A DNA stretch of 45,438 nucleotides, taken from positions 1-45,438 of the forward strand of contig CAZMOM010000028.1 of NCBI GenBank assembly GCA_964568075.1, read 5' to 3'. The notes beneath the pieces are model-generated. The model saw nothing but the letters and a program-made list of their open reading frames with translations. It was not told the DNA's origin and did not search any database. The DNA comes from MnTg04 sp964568075 (GTDB taxonomy: Bacteria; Pseudomonadota; Gammaproteobacteria; Steroidobacterales; MnTg04). The number at the start of each line of letters is the position of its first letter. Within the stretch, counting starts at the first letter, position 1. Of this stretch, positions 34,414 to 42,602 are shown piece after piece. A program made the translations under genes and the position numbers.

Positions 34414-35590
34414 GACCGGTCTCCTCAAGATAAAATTCGATCATCGCCTTGTCGGATGCGTCGGGATTGGCCAGCAGATATTTGCTGAAATTTTCCTGGG
34501 CCACGGCGGTATCGCCAGACTTAAGGTTCAGATAACCCAGATTTTTATAGGCCTCCGGTGGTGCAGACCCGCTTTGGATCGCACTCCGGTAGGATTCGGC
34601 GGCGAGTTCCTTGTCGCCGTCGTCGCCCCGCTGACGCAGCATCTCGCCATAAAAAAAGTCGACCAGCCCTTGCTCAACCCCGGCTCGCCTGTGGCGATCC
34701 AACATTTCCTCGGTCCGGCCGAACCTGTTCGTAGCCAACTGATCTTCCATCAGAAAAAGATAATTTTTGTTGAGTTCAGCCACATGCCTGCCCTGATCTG
34801 AAGAATCTCCAGGGGGCGGGCCATAGCGATCCGTTACCCATTCCTCCAATGCCGCTGAACGAGCAACCGAATCGGGATGAGTCTTGGAAAACAGGCCGGG
34901 TTTTCTGCGCTTGACGGCGGCAGATTCCTCTTCTGCGATTATCATGTTCCAGACTTGATAAGCAGCGTGGGGATCCAGTCCGGCCTCTGCCATCATGCGA
35001 GCACCCAGAAAGTCTGCTTCCTGCTCCTGCTCACGACTAAACGCGAGAGTCCCCAGGATCGCAGTCGCCTGGCCAAGCGGCACTCCGACACCGGTCGCAA
35101 CGAGAAATACGAGATCGAAAATCGAGCCGGCGGCCAAGCCGTCTTTCAGACTGCGCCACCGCTCCATGGTATGTAGTCTCGTATAGTGAGCGACTTCATG
35201 ACCGACAACTGCGGCCAGTTGGTCCGTCGTGGTTACTCTTGTCAACAAGCCGGTCCAGACCAGCATCATCCCGTTCGGAGTCATCGACGCATTGAATCCC
35301 GGGTTACGCATCAGATAGACCCGGATATCGCCGCAATAATCTCCCGCCACCCGGCAAACTGTCGATTGCAGGTAGGCATTGAGATCCGCGTCTCTTACGA
35401 GCATCGGCGACTGCCTGATTTTTTGCTCGATTTCATGCATCTCCATCCAGATGCCTGCTTCGTCCGGCGCTTCATCAGGCACGTAACCGGGTGGAATTTT
35501 GGGTTCGATATCGTCGTCACTCGCGCCTGCGGCACCAGCCACCAACAGCAAGGTGACTGCGATAAGGTTTATTCGTCCTTGGATCGTCAT
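34406..35590 (-). CDS. Exported M48-family metalloprotease with TPR-like C-terminus
   Basis: About 394 residues from the ATG at 35590, with a signal peptide ending near AGAAGA. The zinc site is HEVAH (His131, Glu132, His135) plus the downstream Glu in EQEAD (about 189-193), the M48 pattern seen in BepA, LoiP and YcaL, which act on outer-membrane protein quality control. The C-terminal third has helical repeat-like sequence (EAYKNLGYLNLKSGDTAVAQ). The N-terminus overlaps the upstream lipoprotein stop closely, and the downstream lipoprotein overlaps its 3' end. Confidence 0.86.
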   Translation of the reverse strand: MTIQGRINLIAVTLLLVAGAAGASDDDIEPKIPPGYVPDEAPDEAGIWMEMHEIEQKIRQSPMLVRDADLNAYLQSTVCRVAGDYCGDIRVYLMRNPGFNASMTPNGMMLVWTGLLTRVTTTDQLAAVVGHEVAHYTRLHTMERWRSLKDGLAAGSIFDLVFLVATGVGVPLGQATAILGTLAFSREQEQEADFLGARMMAEAGLDPHAAYQVWNMIIAEEESAAVKRRKPGLFSKTHPDSVARSAALEEWVTDRYGPPPGDSSDQGRHVAELNKNYLFLMEDQLATNRFGRTEEMLDRHRRAGVEQGLVDFFYGEMLRQRGDDGDKELAAESYRSAIQSGSAPPEAYKNLGYLNLKSGDTAVAQENFSKYLLANPDASDKAMIEFYLEETGHD

Positions 35591-35592
35591 CG

Positions 35593-36327
35593 TCAACCGG
35601 CCGGCATATCCTTGAACAATTTGTTGACGGTCGCCGCAGCGCCATCCGCATTGCGAAGTTCGCCGCTACCAGCCAGTACCATGTTGAACCAGACGATATC
35701 GCCAGTCTTGAGATCGACTATCGACGCGAATCCGCCTTCCCAGCCAGTACTGACCCCGACTCCCCCCACCGCAGCAGCGAGTACTGAGAAAAAAATACGG
35801 CCTCCAGATGCCTGGTAGTCCCGATAGAAAACGAACAAGGCGTAGTCCGCATCATATTGCTCGCCAATGCTGCGAATATCCGGCCCCAGTGACCAGTCGA
35901 ACTCCCGGTTCTTGCTTGGCAAGGTCTGCATTCCGAAATAATTATTCATTATGGTGTAACCGACCGCGGCATGAAGCTTGCGGTAGCTGATTTCCTGATC
36001 GCTCAGGTTGATTTCATCACTCCCACTGACCACGTCTATGGAACGCGCGTCTGCAAACCGGGCAAGAGCGACGGCAAAGTTGCTGCGTGCCGCTTCCGTC
36101 CAGTCCGCGTGCGGCTCAGCCAAGCCGCCAGTCGTGATCAGGTAATATTTTATATCGGGCGTCATCAATAAAATACGTGGATTTTCTACGGTTGATTCAA
36201 GCCGATCAATCTGTCGCACGTTCTGCGTAGTCGCACAGCCTGTGACTGACAGCGTCGCAAATGCCAGCAGCCCGAGCATCTTGAAAAAGTTACGGCCTGG
36301 AATTTTTTTGGAATTGAAATCGGTCAT
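35593..36327 (-). CDS. Lipoprotein of unknown function
   Basis: About 244 residues from the ATG at 36327, chosen for the AGAGGTG upstream and the lipoprotein signal that follows, with lipobox VTGC (Cys31). The frame is open further upstream to 36465 without plausible sequence. The mature part contains ADYALFVFYRDYQASGGRIFF, a Gly/Ala hydrophobic patch (FSVLAAAVGGVGVS) and IVDLKTGDIVWFN, a pattern common in lipoproteins that report their own build-up of a surface component, but no family can be named. The M48 gene follows directly. Confidence 0.65.
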   Translation of the reverse strand: MTDFNSKKIPGRNFFKMLGLLAFATLSVTGCATTQNVRQIDRLESTVENPRILLMTPDIKYYLITTGGLAEPHADWTEAARSNFAVALARFADARSIDVVSGSDEINLSDQEISYRKLHAAVGYTIMNNYFGMQTLPSKNREFDWSLGPDIRSIGEQYDADYALFVFYRDYQASGGRIFFSVLAAAVGGVGVSTGWEGGFASIVDLKTGDIVWFNMVLAGSGELRNADGAAATVNKLFKDMPAG

Positions 36328-36755
36328 CCCGACACCTCTGCAGTGTAGTCGACGGGCCGGTCGCTGGAGGCAAGCTGTAGCCAGCGGCCCCGAATGAAGA
36401 AAAACAGTATTGCAGCGCAATGAATTGGAGCAGTTTGCACCTCTAATACAATCAGCCCCTGCCAAGTGCGCGCAAAAAATACGTTACTCCTCGCCAACAC
36501 ACATAACCAGTCTTGAGCGACCCTAATCAGGCGAAAAACCCGAATCAGGTATCCTGAACAGCCGGTGTGCGTACAATTTCTGTCACAGGGCGCGGATCAG
36601 AAGCGCAGCAAAGGCAAAAACATTGAGCTATGTCATTTTTTCGTGGGTAACCTGTTATTGGCTGGCCAGGTCCACCGGGTCGCCGTTATCCAGTGTTTCC
36701 GGCCTGCGCCAAATTGCGGATTGAAAAGCAGCCTTTTCTGTTTTTATCGCGAGTC
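36328..36755. other. 428-bp gap without a supported gene
   Basis: Two plus-strand frames (36565-36816 and 36693-36980) run over it but have no family features and run antisense into the neighbouring lipoprotein gene. It contains a short hairpin GAAAAG-CAGC-CTTTTC at 36723-36738 followed by T-rich sequence on the plus strand, the wrong orientation for the flanking minus-strand genes. The promoter for the 36327 gene should be here, but no clear -35/-10 pair was found. Confidence 0.55.
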
Positions 36756-37172
36756 TCAGTCAACTTTGTTGAGAGTGAGAAACATCGCTTTATCCAAAGC
36801 CACGAAAAAATCCTGATAGGTTTTCGGATTGGTTACGTTTTCCTCCCCAATGCGGGCGCTGACTCGAACCGCTATACGCGCTTCTCCCTTCTCTCTTACC
36901 GTAACTGTCATTCGCATCTTATATTGGTGAAGGCGGGTAGCGGTGATGGCCCCGAGACTCATATCTGCATTGTCGATTAGAAAACCGAGATCCTGAAGCG
37001 TTGCGATGACCGAGCGCATGGTCATCTTTTTGTCCAGCGTATCGTACTCCCTGGTCTGAATTTGCCGTACTTCAAGCTGGGTGCCGCTGCCGACCACGTC
37101 CGGCGGTACAGTGGCGCAACCGGCGAGCAAACAAATCAGTATTGACGGGTATGGCCTGAAATTGCTTGTCAT
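36756..37172 (-). CDS. Small lipoprotein, paralogue of the next gene upstream
   Basis: 138 residues with lipobox LAGC (Cys19). The mature protein resembles its upstream neighbour over its whole length: QLEVRQIQTREYDTLDKK...VIATLQDLGFLIDNADMSLGAITATR here against SLELRSIQTRTFSAASEI...VAVLQDMEYGIDEIERPLGVLTASK there. Its ATG overlaps the upstream stop as ATGA. Function unknown; both end in a conserved FF.ALDKAMFL-type helix, so they may form a heteromer at the membrane. Confidence 0.75.
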   Translation of the reverse strand: MTSNFRPYPSILICLLAGCATVPPDVVGSGTQLEVRQIQTREYDTLDKKMTMRSVIATLQDLGFLIDNADMSLGAITATRLHQYKMRMTVTVREKGEARIAVRVSARIGEENVTNPKTYQDFFVALDKAMFLTLNKVD

Positions 37173-37741
37173 TGGTTCGCCTGCAGAAAGATTGATTTCG
37201 AAAGGTTTTCAAAAATCTGTTGGTAGATTTCGGGATCGACAATTTTTTCCCTAAGGTTAACTCGGGATTCCTTGTCAAAAACGACGCGCTGGAGCGTTAC
37301 TCTTGTAACGAACTCGTTTTCATTGGCAAGACTGGGCATTACCACTATGGTGAGCATGATTTTTTGCGAGTCATCGGCATAAGTCGACGAAGTACAGTCG
37401 CTGCTACCGCCAATCACACACAGCAAATCGAGAAAAAATAATCCTGTTTTTTGACCGGCTGAATCAGCATCAACAAGTTTAGACGCAGTCAGAACGCCGA
37501 GCGGCCTTTCTATCTCGTCAATGCCATACTCCATGTCCTGTAATACAGCGACAGATGCGGCGAGAATCTCGATTTCAGATGCGGCGGAAAATGTTCTCGT
37601 CTGGATACTTCTCAGCTCGAGTGAACTCTCCTGCAGCCTCAGCGCATCCTCTGGTATACCCTTTGCTGCGCAGCCACCCAGAAAAAGAGTAGCCAGCACA
37701 CCACAGGCCGGGAGCAAGCACCTGCTATTGGCGATAAACAC
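37169..37741 (-). CDS. Small lipoprotein, paralogue of the next gene downstream
   Basis: 190 residues starting at a GTG (37741) with lipobox LGGC (Cys24). It has the same core as the following gene plus an insert of about 30 residues with a hydrophobic LFFLDLLCVIGG and two Cys near SSDCTSS. The C-terminal part EIYQQIFENLSKSIFLQ parallels TYQDFFVALDKAMFLTL of its partner. It begins 15 nt after the BamE-like gene. No Shine-Dalgarno sequence is obvious, so translation may depend on the upstream gene. Confidence 0.72.
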   Translation of the reverse strand: MFIANSRCLLPACGVLATLFLGGCAAKGIPEDALRLQESSLELRSIQTRTFSAASEIEILAASVAVLQDMEYGIDEIERPLGVLTASKLVDADSAGQKTGLFFLDLLCVIGGSSDCTSSTYADDSQKIMLTIVVMPSLANENEFVTRVTLQRVVFDKESRVNLREKIVDPEIYQQIFENLSKSIFLQANQ

Positions 37742-37756
37742 AAGACTGGCGCCGTG

Positions 37757-38191
37757 TTAAAAGCGCGAAGTGTGGTAAGAAAAGTCGCGAACTAAATTGT
37801 CGTCATCAAACTTGATGATCACCGTAAGTGTGCGTTGCGATGACGCCGTGGCACCCGCCTCCTTGCTGCCAGCACCCAGACCGCCGCCACCACTACCGAA
37901 AATCAGGCCGACGACCGTGCCGCTGCTTCTGGAATAAGCGACTTCGCTCGAAATCTTGTCGTAGATCCATGTTTCCCGACGATCCCCATCGGTAGTTACG
38001 ATATTCGGCGAACCCAAAACCTCGGCCACATCGGCGGCCGACATACCGATCCGGATCTCTCTTTGAACTGTCCCGACGGTAATGCGATCCGCATCATCGG
38101 CACGAACATCCTGTACATGGGCGCTCGCCGCACAGCCAGCTATAATGACTGCCACAGAAAGCAAAGAAACGAAATTTACAACCCTGATCAT
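37757..38191 (-). CDS. SmpA/BamE-like lipoprotein
   Basis: 144 residues from the ATG at 38191, preceded by GGGAG. The signal peptide carries lipobox IAGC (Cys20). The segment IRIGMSAADVAEVLGSPNIVT...ETWIYD is the SmpA/OmlA (BamE) signature, a small fold often found in outer-membrane lipoproteins. A Gly/Ala-rich stretch (GLIFGSGGGGLGAGS) and a strand-rich tail follow. It is not the housekeeping BamE by context; it heads a run with the two paralogous lipoproteins. Confidence 0.78.
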   Translation of the reverse strand: MIRVVNFVSLLSVAVIIAGCAASAHVQDVRADDADRITVGTVQREIRIGMSAADVAEVLGSPNIVTTDGDRRETWIYDKISSEVAYSRSSGTVVGLIFGSGGGGLGAGSKEAGATASSQRTLTVIIKFDDDNLVRDFSYHTSRF

Positions 38192-38492
38192 GGTTTTTCT
38201 CCCGGCATGCTTGCGTTTATCGAAATATAACAAACCCTGCAATTGGCGTGTTCTCCAAAATGCAGATTTTCGCGTGACAAATCGATCGTAACTGCCCAGA
38301 TTCCTCCATCAATAGCTCAGTTTAATCCGGGGAAGCTGAACTGAGCCTGAATGCGACGCACCGGGTTCGTGATCTGACCTGGTGGCACTCTCGACCCCCC
38401 CCCGCCGGAGCCAACAGGCACATCCGTATCGCGCAGGTGCTAACCTGATTATAGCTGGATAACCCAGCATCGCCTGAATATACCGGTTAGGA
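38192..38492. promoter_or_regulatory. Divergent regulatory region with an inverted repeat and a C9 run
   Basis: The 301 bp between the BamE-like lipoprotein and the oxoprolinase gene hold no gene. GCTCAGTT at 38315-38322 pairs exactly with AACTGAGC at 38339-38346 (16-nt loop). A run of nine C lies at 38395-38403, about 90 bp before the oxoprolinase start. A TTATAT close upstream of the lipoprotein gene could be a -10 box. No confident promoter pair was found. Confidence 0.45.
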
Positions 38493-41400
38493 ATGACTGA
38501 CGAAAAAAAATGGCAGTTCTGGATAGATCGCGGCGGCACGTTTACCGACGTGGTGGCGCAGCGGCCCGATGGCCGCTTACAGATACGAAAACTTCTTTCC
38601 GAAAGCGAGCAATATGAAGACGCTTCGCTGGAAGGGGTCCGGCGTATACTCGAAAATCCCGACAACGTCGAGTACGCCGAACATCCGATCGCGACGATCA
38701 AGATGGGCACGACGGTGGCGACCAACGCGCTGCTGGAACGCAAAGGCGAGCCGCTTGCGCTGCTAATCACCAAGGGATTTGGTGACGCTTTACGCATCGG
38801 CTACCAGAACAGGCCGGACATCTTTGCCCGACAAATTGTCCTTCCCGAGATGCTCTACCAGCAGGTTGTTGAAATAGATGAGCGCGTTTCTGCCGCTGGG
38901 GAAGCGGTCGTTCCGCTGAACGAGTCACGGGTGAAAGCGCAACTCGAAACATTGCGCGAGCAAGGCTTGTCGGCAGTGGCGATCGTGTTGATGCATGGCT
39001 ACCGCTATCCGGATCACGAGAAAACCATTGCGGCGATCGCGCGTGACCTCGGATTTACCCAGGTTTCTGTTGCGCATGAAACCGCACCGCTGATCAGGCT
39101 GGTGTCGCGCGGCGATACGACGGTTGTCGACGCCTACCTGACGCCATTGCTCAGGCGCTATGTCGATCGCATCGACCAGACACTGAGCCGGCAGCATCCC
39201 GGTCTGCGCCTGATGTTCATGCAAAGTCATGGCGGTTTGACCGAAGCGCATCGCTTTCACGGCCACAACAGTATTTTGTCGGGCCCAGCGGGCGGTGTCG
39301 TCGCGATGGCGGCCGCCGGCATTGCCGCCGGCTTCGAGAAACTCATCGGCTTTGATATGGGCGGCACATCAACCGATGTCTCGCTTTATGCCGGCGATTT
39401 CGAACGCGCTTATGAAACCGATGTGGCCGGCATTCGACTGCGTGCACCGATGATGCGCATCCAGACAGTTGCCGCAGGCGGTGGCTCCTGTCTTCGGTTT
39501 CTTGATAACCGAATGCAGGTCGGCCCGGAATCCGCCGGCGCCGATCCCGGGCCCGCCTGTTACCGGAAAAAAGGCCCGCTGTGTATCACCGATGCCAATC
39601 TGCTGCTAGGCAGACTCAGTGCGCAATTTTTCCCCGCAGTCTTTGGCCCGACTGCTGACTTATCTATCGATAAGAAAGAAAGCGAGCAAAAATTTACCGA
39701 ACTCGCGAACCGAATAAATCACGAATTTAATAGCGACAGGCCGGTTGAGGAAATAGCTGAGGGATTTCTGACGGTCGCTGTTGAAAATATGGCGAATGCG
39801 ATCAAAACGATCAGCATCCAGCGTGGCCGGGATGCGCAGGAATTTACCTTGTACTGTTTCGGCGGAGCGGCCGGGCAAACTGCCTGTCGCGTAGCGGACA
39901 GTCTCGGCATGACGCGGGTGCTTGTCCATCCCATGGCTGGCGTTCTGTCCGCACTGGGCATGGGAGCGGCTGAAATACGCGATATGCGCCAGCAGTCGAT
40001 TGCGGCCCGGCTTGATCACAGGACATTACAGTCATTGCAACCGGTGGCGGACGAACTCGGCCGGCAAAGCAAGCACGCGGTCGCCTCCCAGCAACCGGCC
40101 GGCGAGTCGGTGCATACGCGGTATACCGTTCAGCTTCGCTATGAAGGCTCCGACAGCCTGCTCGACATTCCGCTGACCGAGCCGGACACCATGCAAAACC
40201 TGTTCGCTGATGCGCATCGGGAGCAATTCGGTTTTGCGGTCCCCGACCAGCCCGTTGTTGTTGAAAATCTACTGGTGGAGACGACGGGGTCGAGCGAAAA
40301 GATTTCCTTGCGGCCGGCAAAAAAACGACCCGCGCCTGTGCCGGTTGCAAAGCTGCCTTTTTATTGTTCGGGTCAATGGCACCAGGCGCGCTGGTTCGAA
40401 CGCAAGGCTTTGGGTGCAGGCTGCCGCCTGGACGGGCCCGTGGTTATTTTCGATGCTTCATCGACGGCGGTGGTCGATCGGGGCTGGGATGCAACCGTCC
40501 TGCCAGACGCCCATCTGCAGCTTGAGCGCCAGCAGGAAAAACCAGCGGTTCTGCAAACCGAAGACTCCGGCCGGGAATCAGACCCGATCCTGCTCGAAGT
40601 CTTCAACAACCTGTTCATGCACATCGCGACACAAATGGGTGTCGTTCTTCGCAACACGGCGCATTCGGTCAATATCAAGGAGCGCCTGGATTTCTCCTGT
40701 GCATTGTTTGATGCGCAAGGCGGACTGATCGCCAACGCGCCCCACATGCCGGTACACCTTGGGTCGATGGGTGACAGCGTGGCGGCGGTTATCCGCAAAC
40801 ACCGAACTGACATGCAAGTCGGCGACAGTTTCGCCTTGAACGCGCCTTATGATGGCGGGACGCACCTTCCCGACATCACCGTAATCACACCGATCTGGTT
40901 CGATTCCGAAGCTCCCGCTTTCTTTCTCGCAGCGCGCGCCCATCATGCCGATATCGGTGGCACGACCCCCGGTTCCATGCCGCCGGACAGCCGTCATATC
41001 GATGACGAGGGCGTGCTGATCGATAACCTGCAAATCGTCCGCGAAGGTCGGCTCGATGAAGCCCTTTTGCGCGATATTTTCAGCTCTGGTCTGTGGCCGG
41101 CCAGAAACCCGCAACAAAATATCGAGGACCTGAAGGCCCAAATCGCCGCCAATCGCCGCGGCCAGAAAGAACTCGCCACCGTTATCGCTCACTATGGTCT
41201 GCAGACCGTCCAGGCCTATATGCGACACGTTCAGGACAACGCGGAGGAGTCCGTTCGCCGCGCAATCGATGGTCTGCAGGACGGCGAATTCTCCTGCACT
41301 ATGGACAGCGGCCAGACGATCAAGGTGACGATCGATGTGGACCGGGCGAAGCGAAGTGCGGTTATAGACTTCTCAGGAACGTCGGCACAAAGCGCGACGA

Positions 41401-42140
41401 ATTTCAACGCGCCATCTGCGGTCTGTACGGCGGCGGTCCTGTACGTGTTCCGCACCCTGGTCGACCACAATATCCCGCTTAACCAGGGTTGCCTGAAACC
41501 GTTGCGGATTCGCATCCCCAAAGGCAGCATGCTGGCGCCGGAATACCCGGCAGCCGTCGTTGCCGGCAATGTCGAAACCTCCCAATGCATCGTGGACGCG
41601 TTGTATGGCGCCCTTGGCATCCAGGCGGCCTCGCAAGGCACGATGAACAACCTGACTTTCGGCGATGAGCGATGGCAATACTACGAGACCATCTGTGGCG
41701 GATCGGGTGCAGGGGACGGTTACGATGGCACCGACGCAGTTCATACTCACATGACCAATTCACGGCTCACCGACCCCGAAGTTCTGGAAAGTCGTTTCCC
41801 GGTTCGCCTGCTTGAGTTTTCGATCCGCAGCGGCTCCGGCGGCAACGGAAAATTCACGGGCGGTAACGGCACAAGGCGGCGTCTGCAGTTTCTCAAACCG
41901 ATGACCGCTGCAATTTTGTCGGGCCGTCGGGACATTGCACCATTTGGACTTTGCGGCGGCTCGGCTGGCGCGACCGGCGAGAATCAACTACAAAGAGCCA
42001 ACGGAGAAATCATTCCACTGGCCGCGGCCACCCGCGTCGAAGTTGAAACCGGAGATATACTCATTGTCAGCACCCCCGGTGGCGGTGGATTCGGCAAACC
42101 GGACGGCAACGACAACCAACAGGAAAGTCCAAATCGATGA
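38493..42140 (+). CDS. Fused hydantoinase A/B (5-oxoprolinase-type) protein
   Basis: A 1215-residue ATP-dependent amidohydrolase of the hydantoinase/oxoprolinase superfamily with both halves in one chain. HyuA-type: WIDRGGTFTDVVA at the N-terminus, KMGTTVATNALLERKG, LSGPAGGVVAMAAAG and GFDMGGTSTDVSLY (about 285). HyuB-type from about residue 690: DPILLEVFNNLFMHI, ERLDFSCALFD, HHADIGGTTPGSMPPDS and CGGSGAGDGYDGTDAVHTHMTNSR. Fusion and length match 5-oxoprolinases, which open pyroglutamate to glutamate, but related hydantoinases cannot be excluded. The next gene overlaps its stop as ATGA. Confidence 0.88.
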   Translation: MTDEKKWQFWIDRGGTFTDVVAQRPDGRLQIRKLLSESEQYEDASLEGVRRILENPDNVEYAEHPIATIKMGTTVATNALLERKGEPLALLITKGFGDALRIGYQNRPDIFARQIVLPEMLYQQVVEIDERVSAAGEAVVPLNESRVKAQLETLREQGLSAVAIVLMHGYRYPDHEKTIAAIARDLGFTQVSVAHETAPLIRLVSRGDTTVVDAYLTPLLRRYVDRIDQTLSRQHPGLRLMFMQSHGGLTEAHRFHGHNSILSGPAGGVVAMAAAGIAAGFEKLIGFDMGGTSTDVSLYAGDFERAYETDVAGIRLRAPMMRIQTVAAGGGSCLRFLDNRMQVGPESAGADPGPACYRKKGPLCITDANLLLGRLSAQFFPAVFGPTADLSIDKKESEQKFTELANRINHEFNSDRPVEEIAEGFLTVAVENMANAIKTISIQRGRDAQEFTLYCFGGAAGQTACRVADSLGMTRVLVHPMAGVLSALGMGAAEIRDMRQQSIAARLDHRTLQSLQPVADELGRQSKHAVASQQPAGESVHTRYTVQLRYEGSDSLLDIPLTEPDTMQNLFADAHREQFGFAVPDQPVVVENLLVETTGSSEKISLRPAKKRPAPVPVAKLPFYCSGQWHQARWFERKALGAGCRLDGPVVIFDASSTAVVDRGWDATVLPDAHLQLERQQEKPAVLQTEDSGRESDPILLEVFNNLFMHIATQMGVVLRNTAHSVNIKERLDFSCALFDAQGGLIANAPHMPVHLGSMGDSVAAVIRKHRTDMQVGDSFALNAPYDGGTHLPDITVITPIWFDSEAPAFFLAARAHHADIGGTTPGSMPPDSRHIDDEGVLIDNLQIVREGRLDEALLRDIFSSGLWPARNPQQNIEDLKAQIAANRRGQKELATVIAHYGLQTVQAYMRHVQDNAEESVRRAIDGLQDGEFSCTMDSGQTIKVTIDVDRAKRSAVIDFSGTSAQSATNFNAPSAVCTAAVLYVFRTLVDHNIPLNQGCLKPLRIRIPKGSMLAPEYPAAVVAGNVETSQCIVDALYGALGIQAASQGTMNNLTFGDERWQYYETICGGSGAGDGYDGTDAVHTHMTNSRLTDPEVLESRFPVRLLEFSIRSGSGGNGKFTGGNGTRRRLQFLKPMTAAILSGRRDIAPFGLCGGSAGATGENQLQRANGEIIPLAAATRVEVETGDILIVSTPGGGGFGKPDGNDNQQESPNR

Positions 42141-42598
42141 CAAGTGATGTTCTTAACCTGTACCGGCGACTGTCGCGCCTGCCGGCCGGGCGCTGGCTAT
42201 TTACTCGCGCGGTCTGCTTCCAGGCGCCATATTTCGGCAGTATCCGGCCTCTTTTTCGCGAACTTCGCCCGGGTCATTGCAGCGTTTCGATGAAGAAACG
42301 GCGGGCCGTTCAAAATCATCTGGGCGGAGTTCATGCGCTCGCGATGGGGAATCTGTGTGAACTGGCGGCCGGTCTGGTAACGGAAGTCACGTTACCGGAC
42401 GACATGCGCTGGATACCGCGCGGAATGAATATTCAATACGTTGGTCAGGCGCGCAGCAACGTAATGGCGGAAGCTTTTATCGAACAGCGAATCTACACGG
42501 AAAAAGAAAATATTACCGTCGAAGTAAAAGTGCAGGATGACCAGGAAAAAACAATTGTGACCGCGGACATCACGATGTACCTGTCACCCCGAAGTTAA
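42137..42598 (+). CDS. DUF4442 hotdog-fold protein (putative thioesterase)
   Basis: 153 residues. The pattern PYFGSIRPLFRELRPGHCSVSMKKRRAVQNHLGGVHALAMGNLCELAAG is typical of DUF4442, a hotdog-fold family related to PaaI-type acyl-CoA thioesterases. HLGGVHALAMGNLCE covers the long hotdog helix with possible catalytic His/Asn/Glu. The ATG overlaps the oxoprolinase stop, so the two are coupled. It converges on the sheath gene with 4 nt between. Confidence 0.82.
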   Translation: MTSDVLNLYRRLSRLPAGRWLFTRAVCFQAPYFGSIRPLFRELRPGHCSVSMKKRRAVQNHLGGVHALAMGNLCELAAGLVTEVTLPDDMRWIPRGMNIQYVGQARSNVMAEAFIEQRIYTEKENITVEVKVQDDQEKTIVTADITMYLSPRS

Positions 42599-42602
42599 CC
42601 GT

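Noticed and set aside
36723..36738. Intrinsic terminator
   Set aside because: Only a 6-bp AT-rich stem, and the T-rich side is on the plus strand, opposite to the flanking genes.
38310..38480. tRNA gene
   Set aside because: A GGTTCG string and a hairpin drew attention, but no cloverleaf with a 7-bp acceptor stem and anticodon arm could be folded on either strand.
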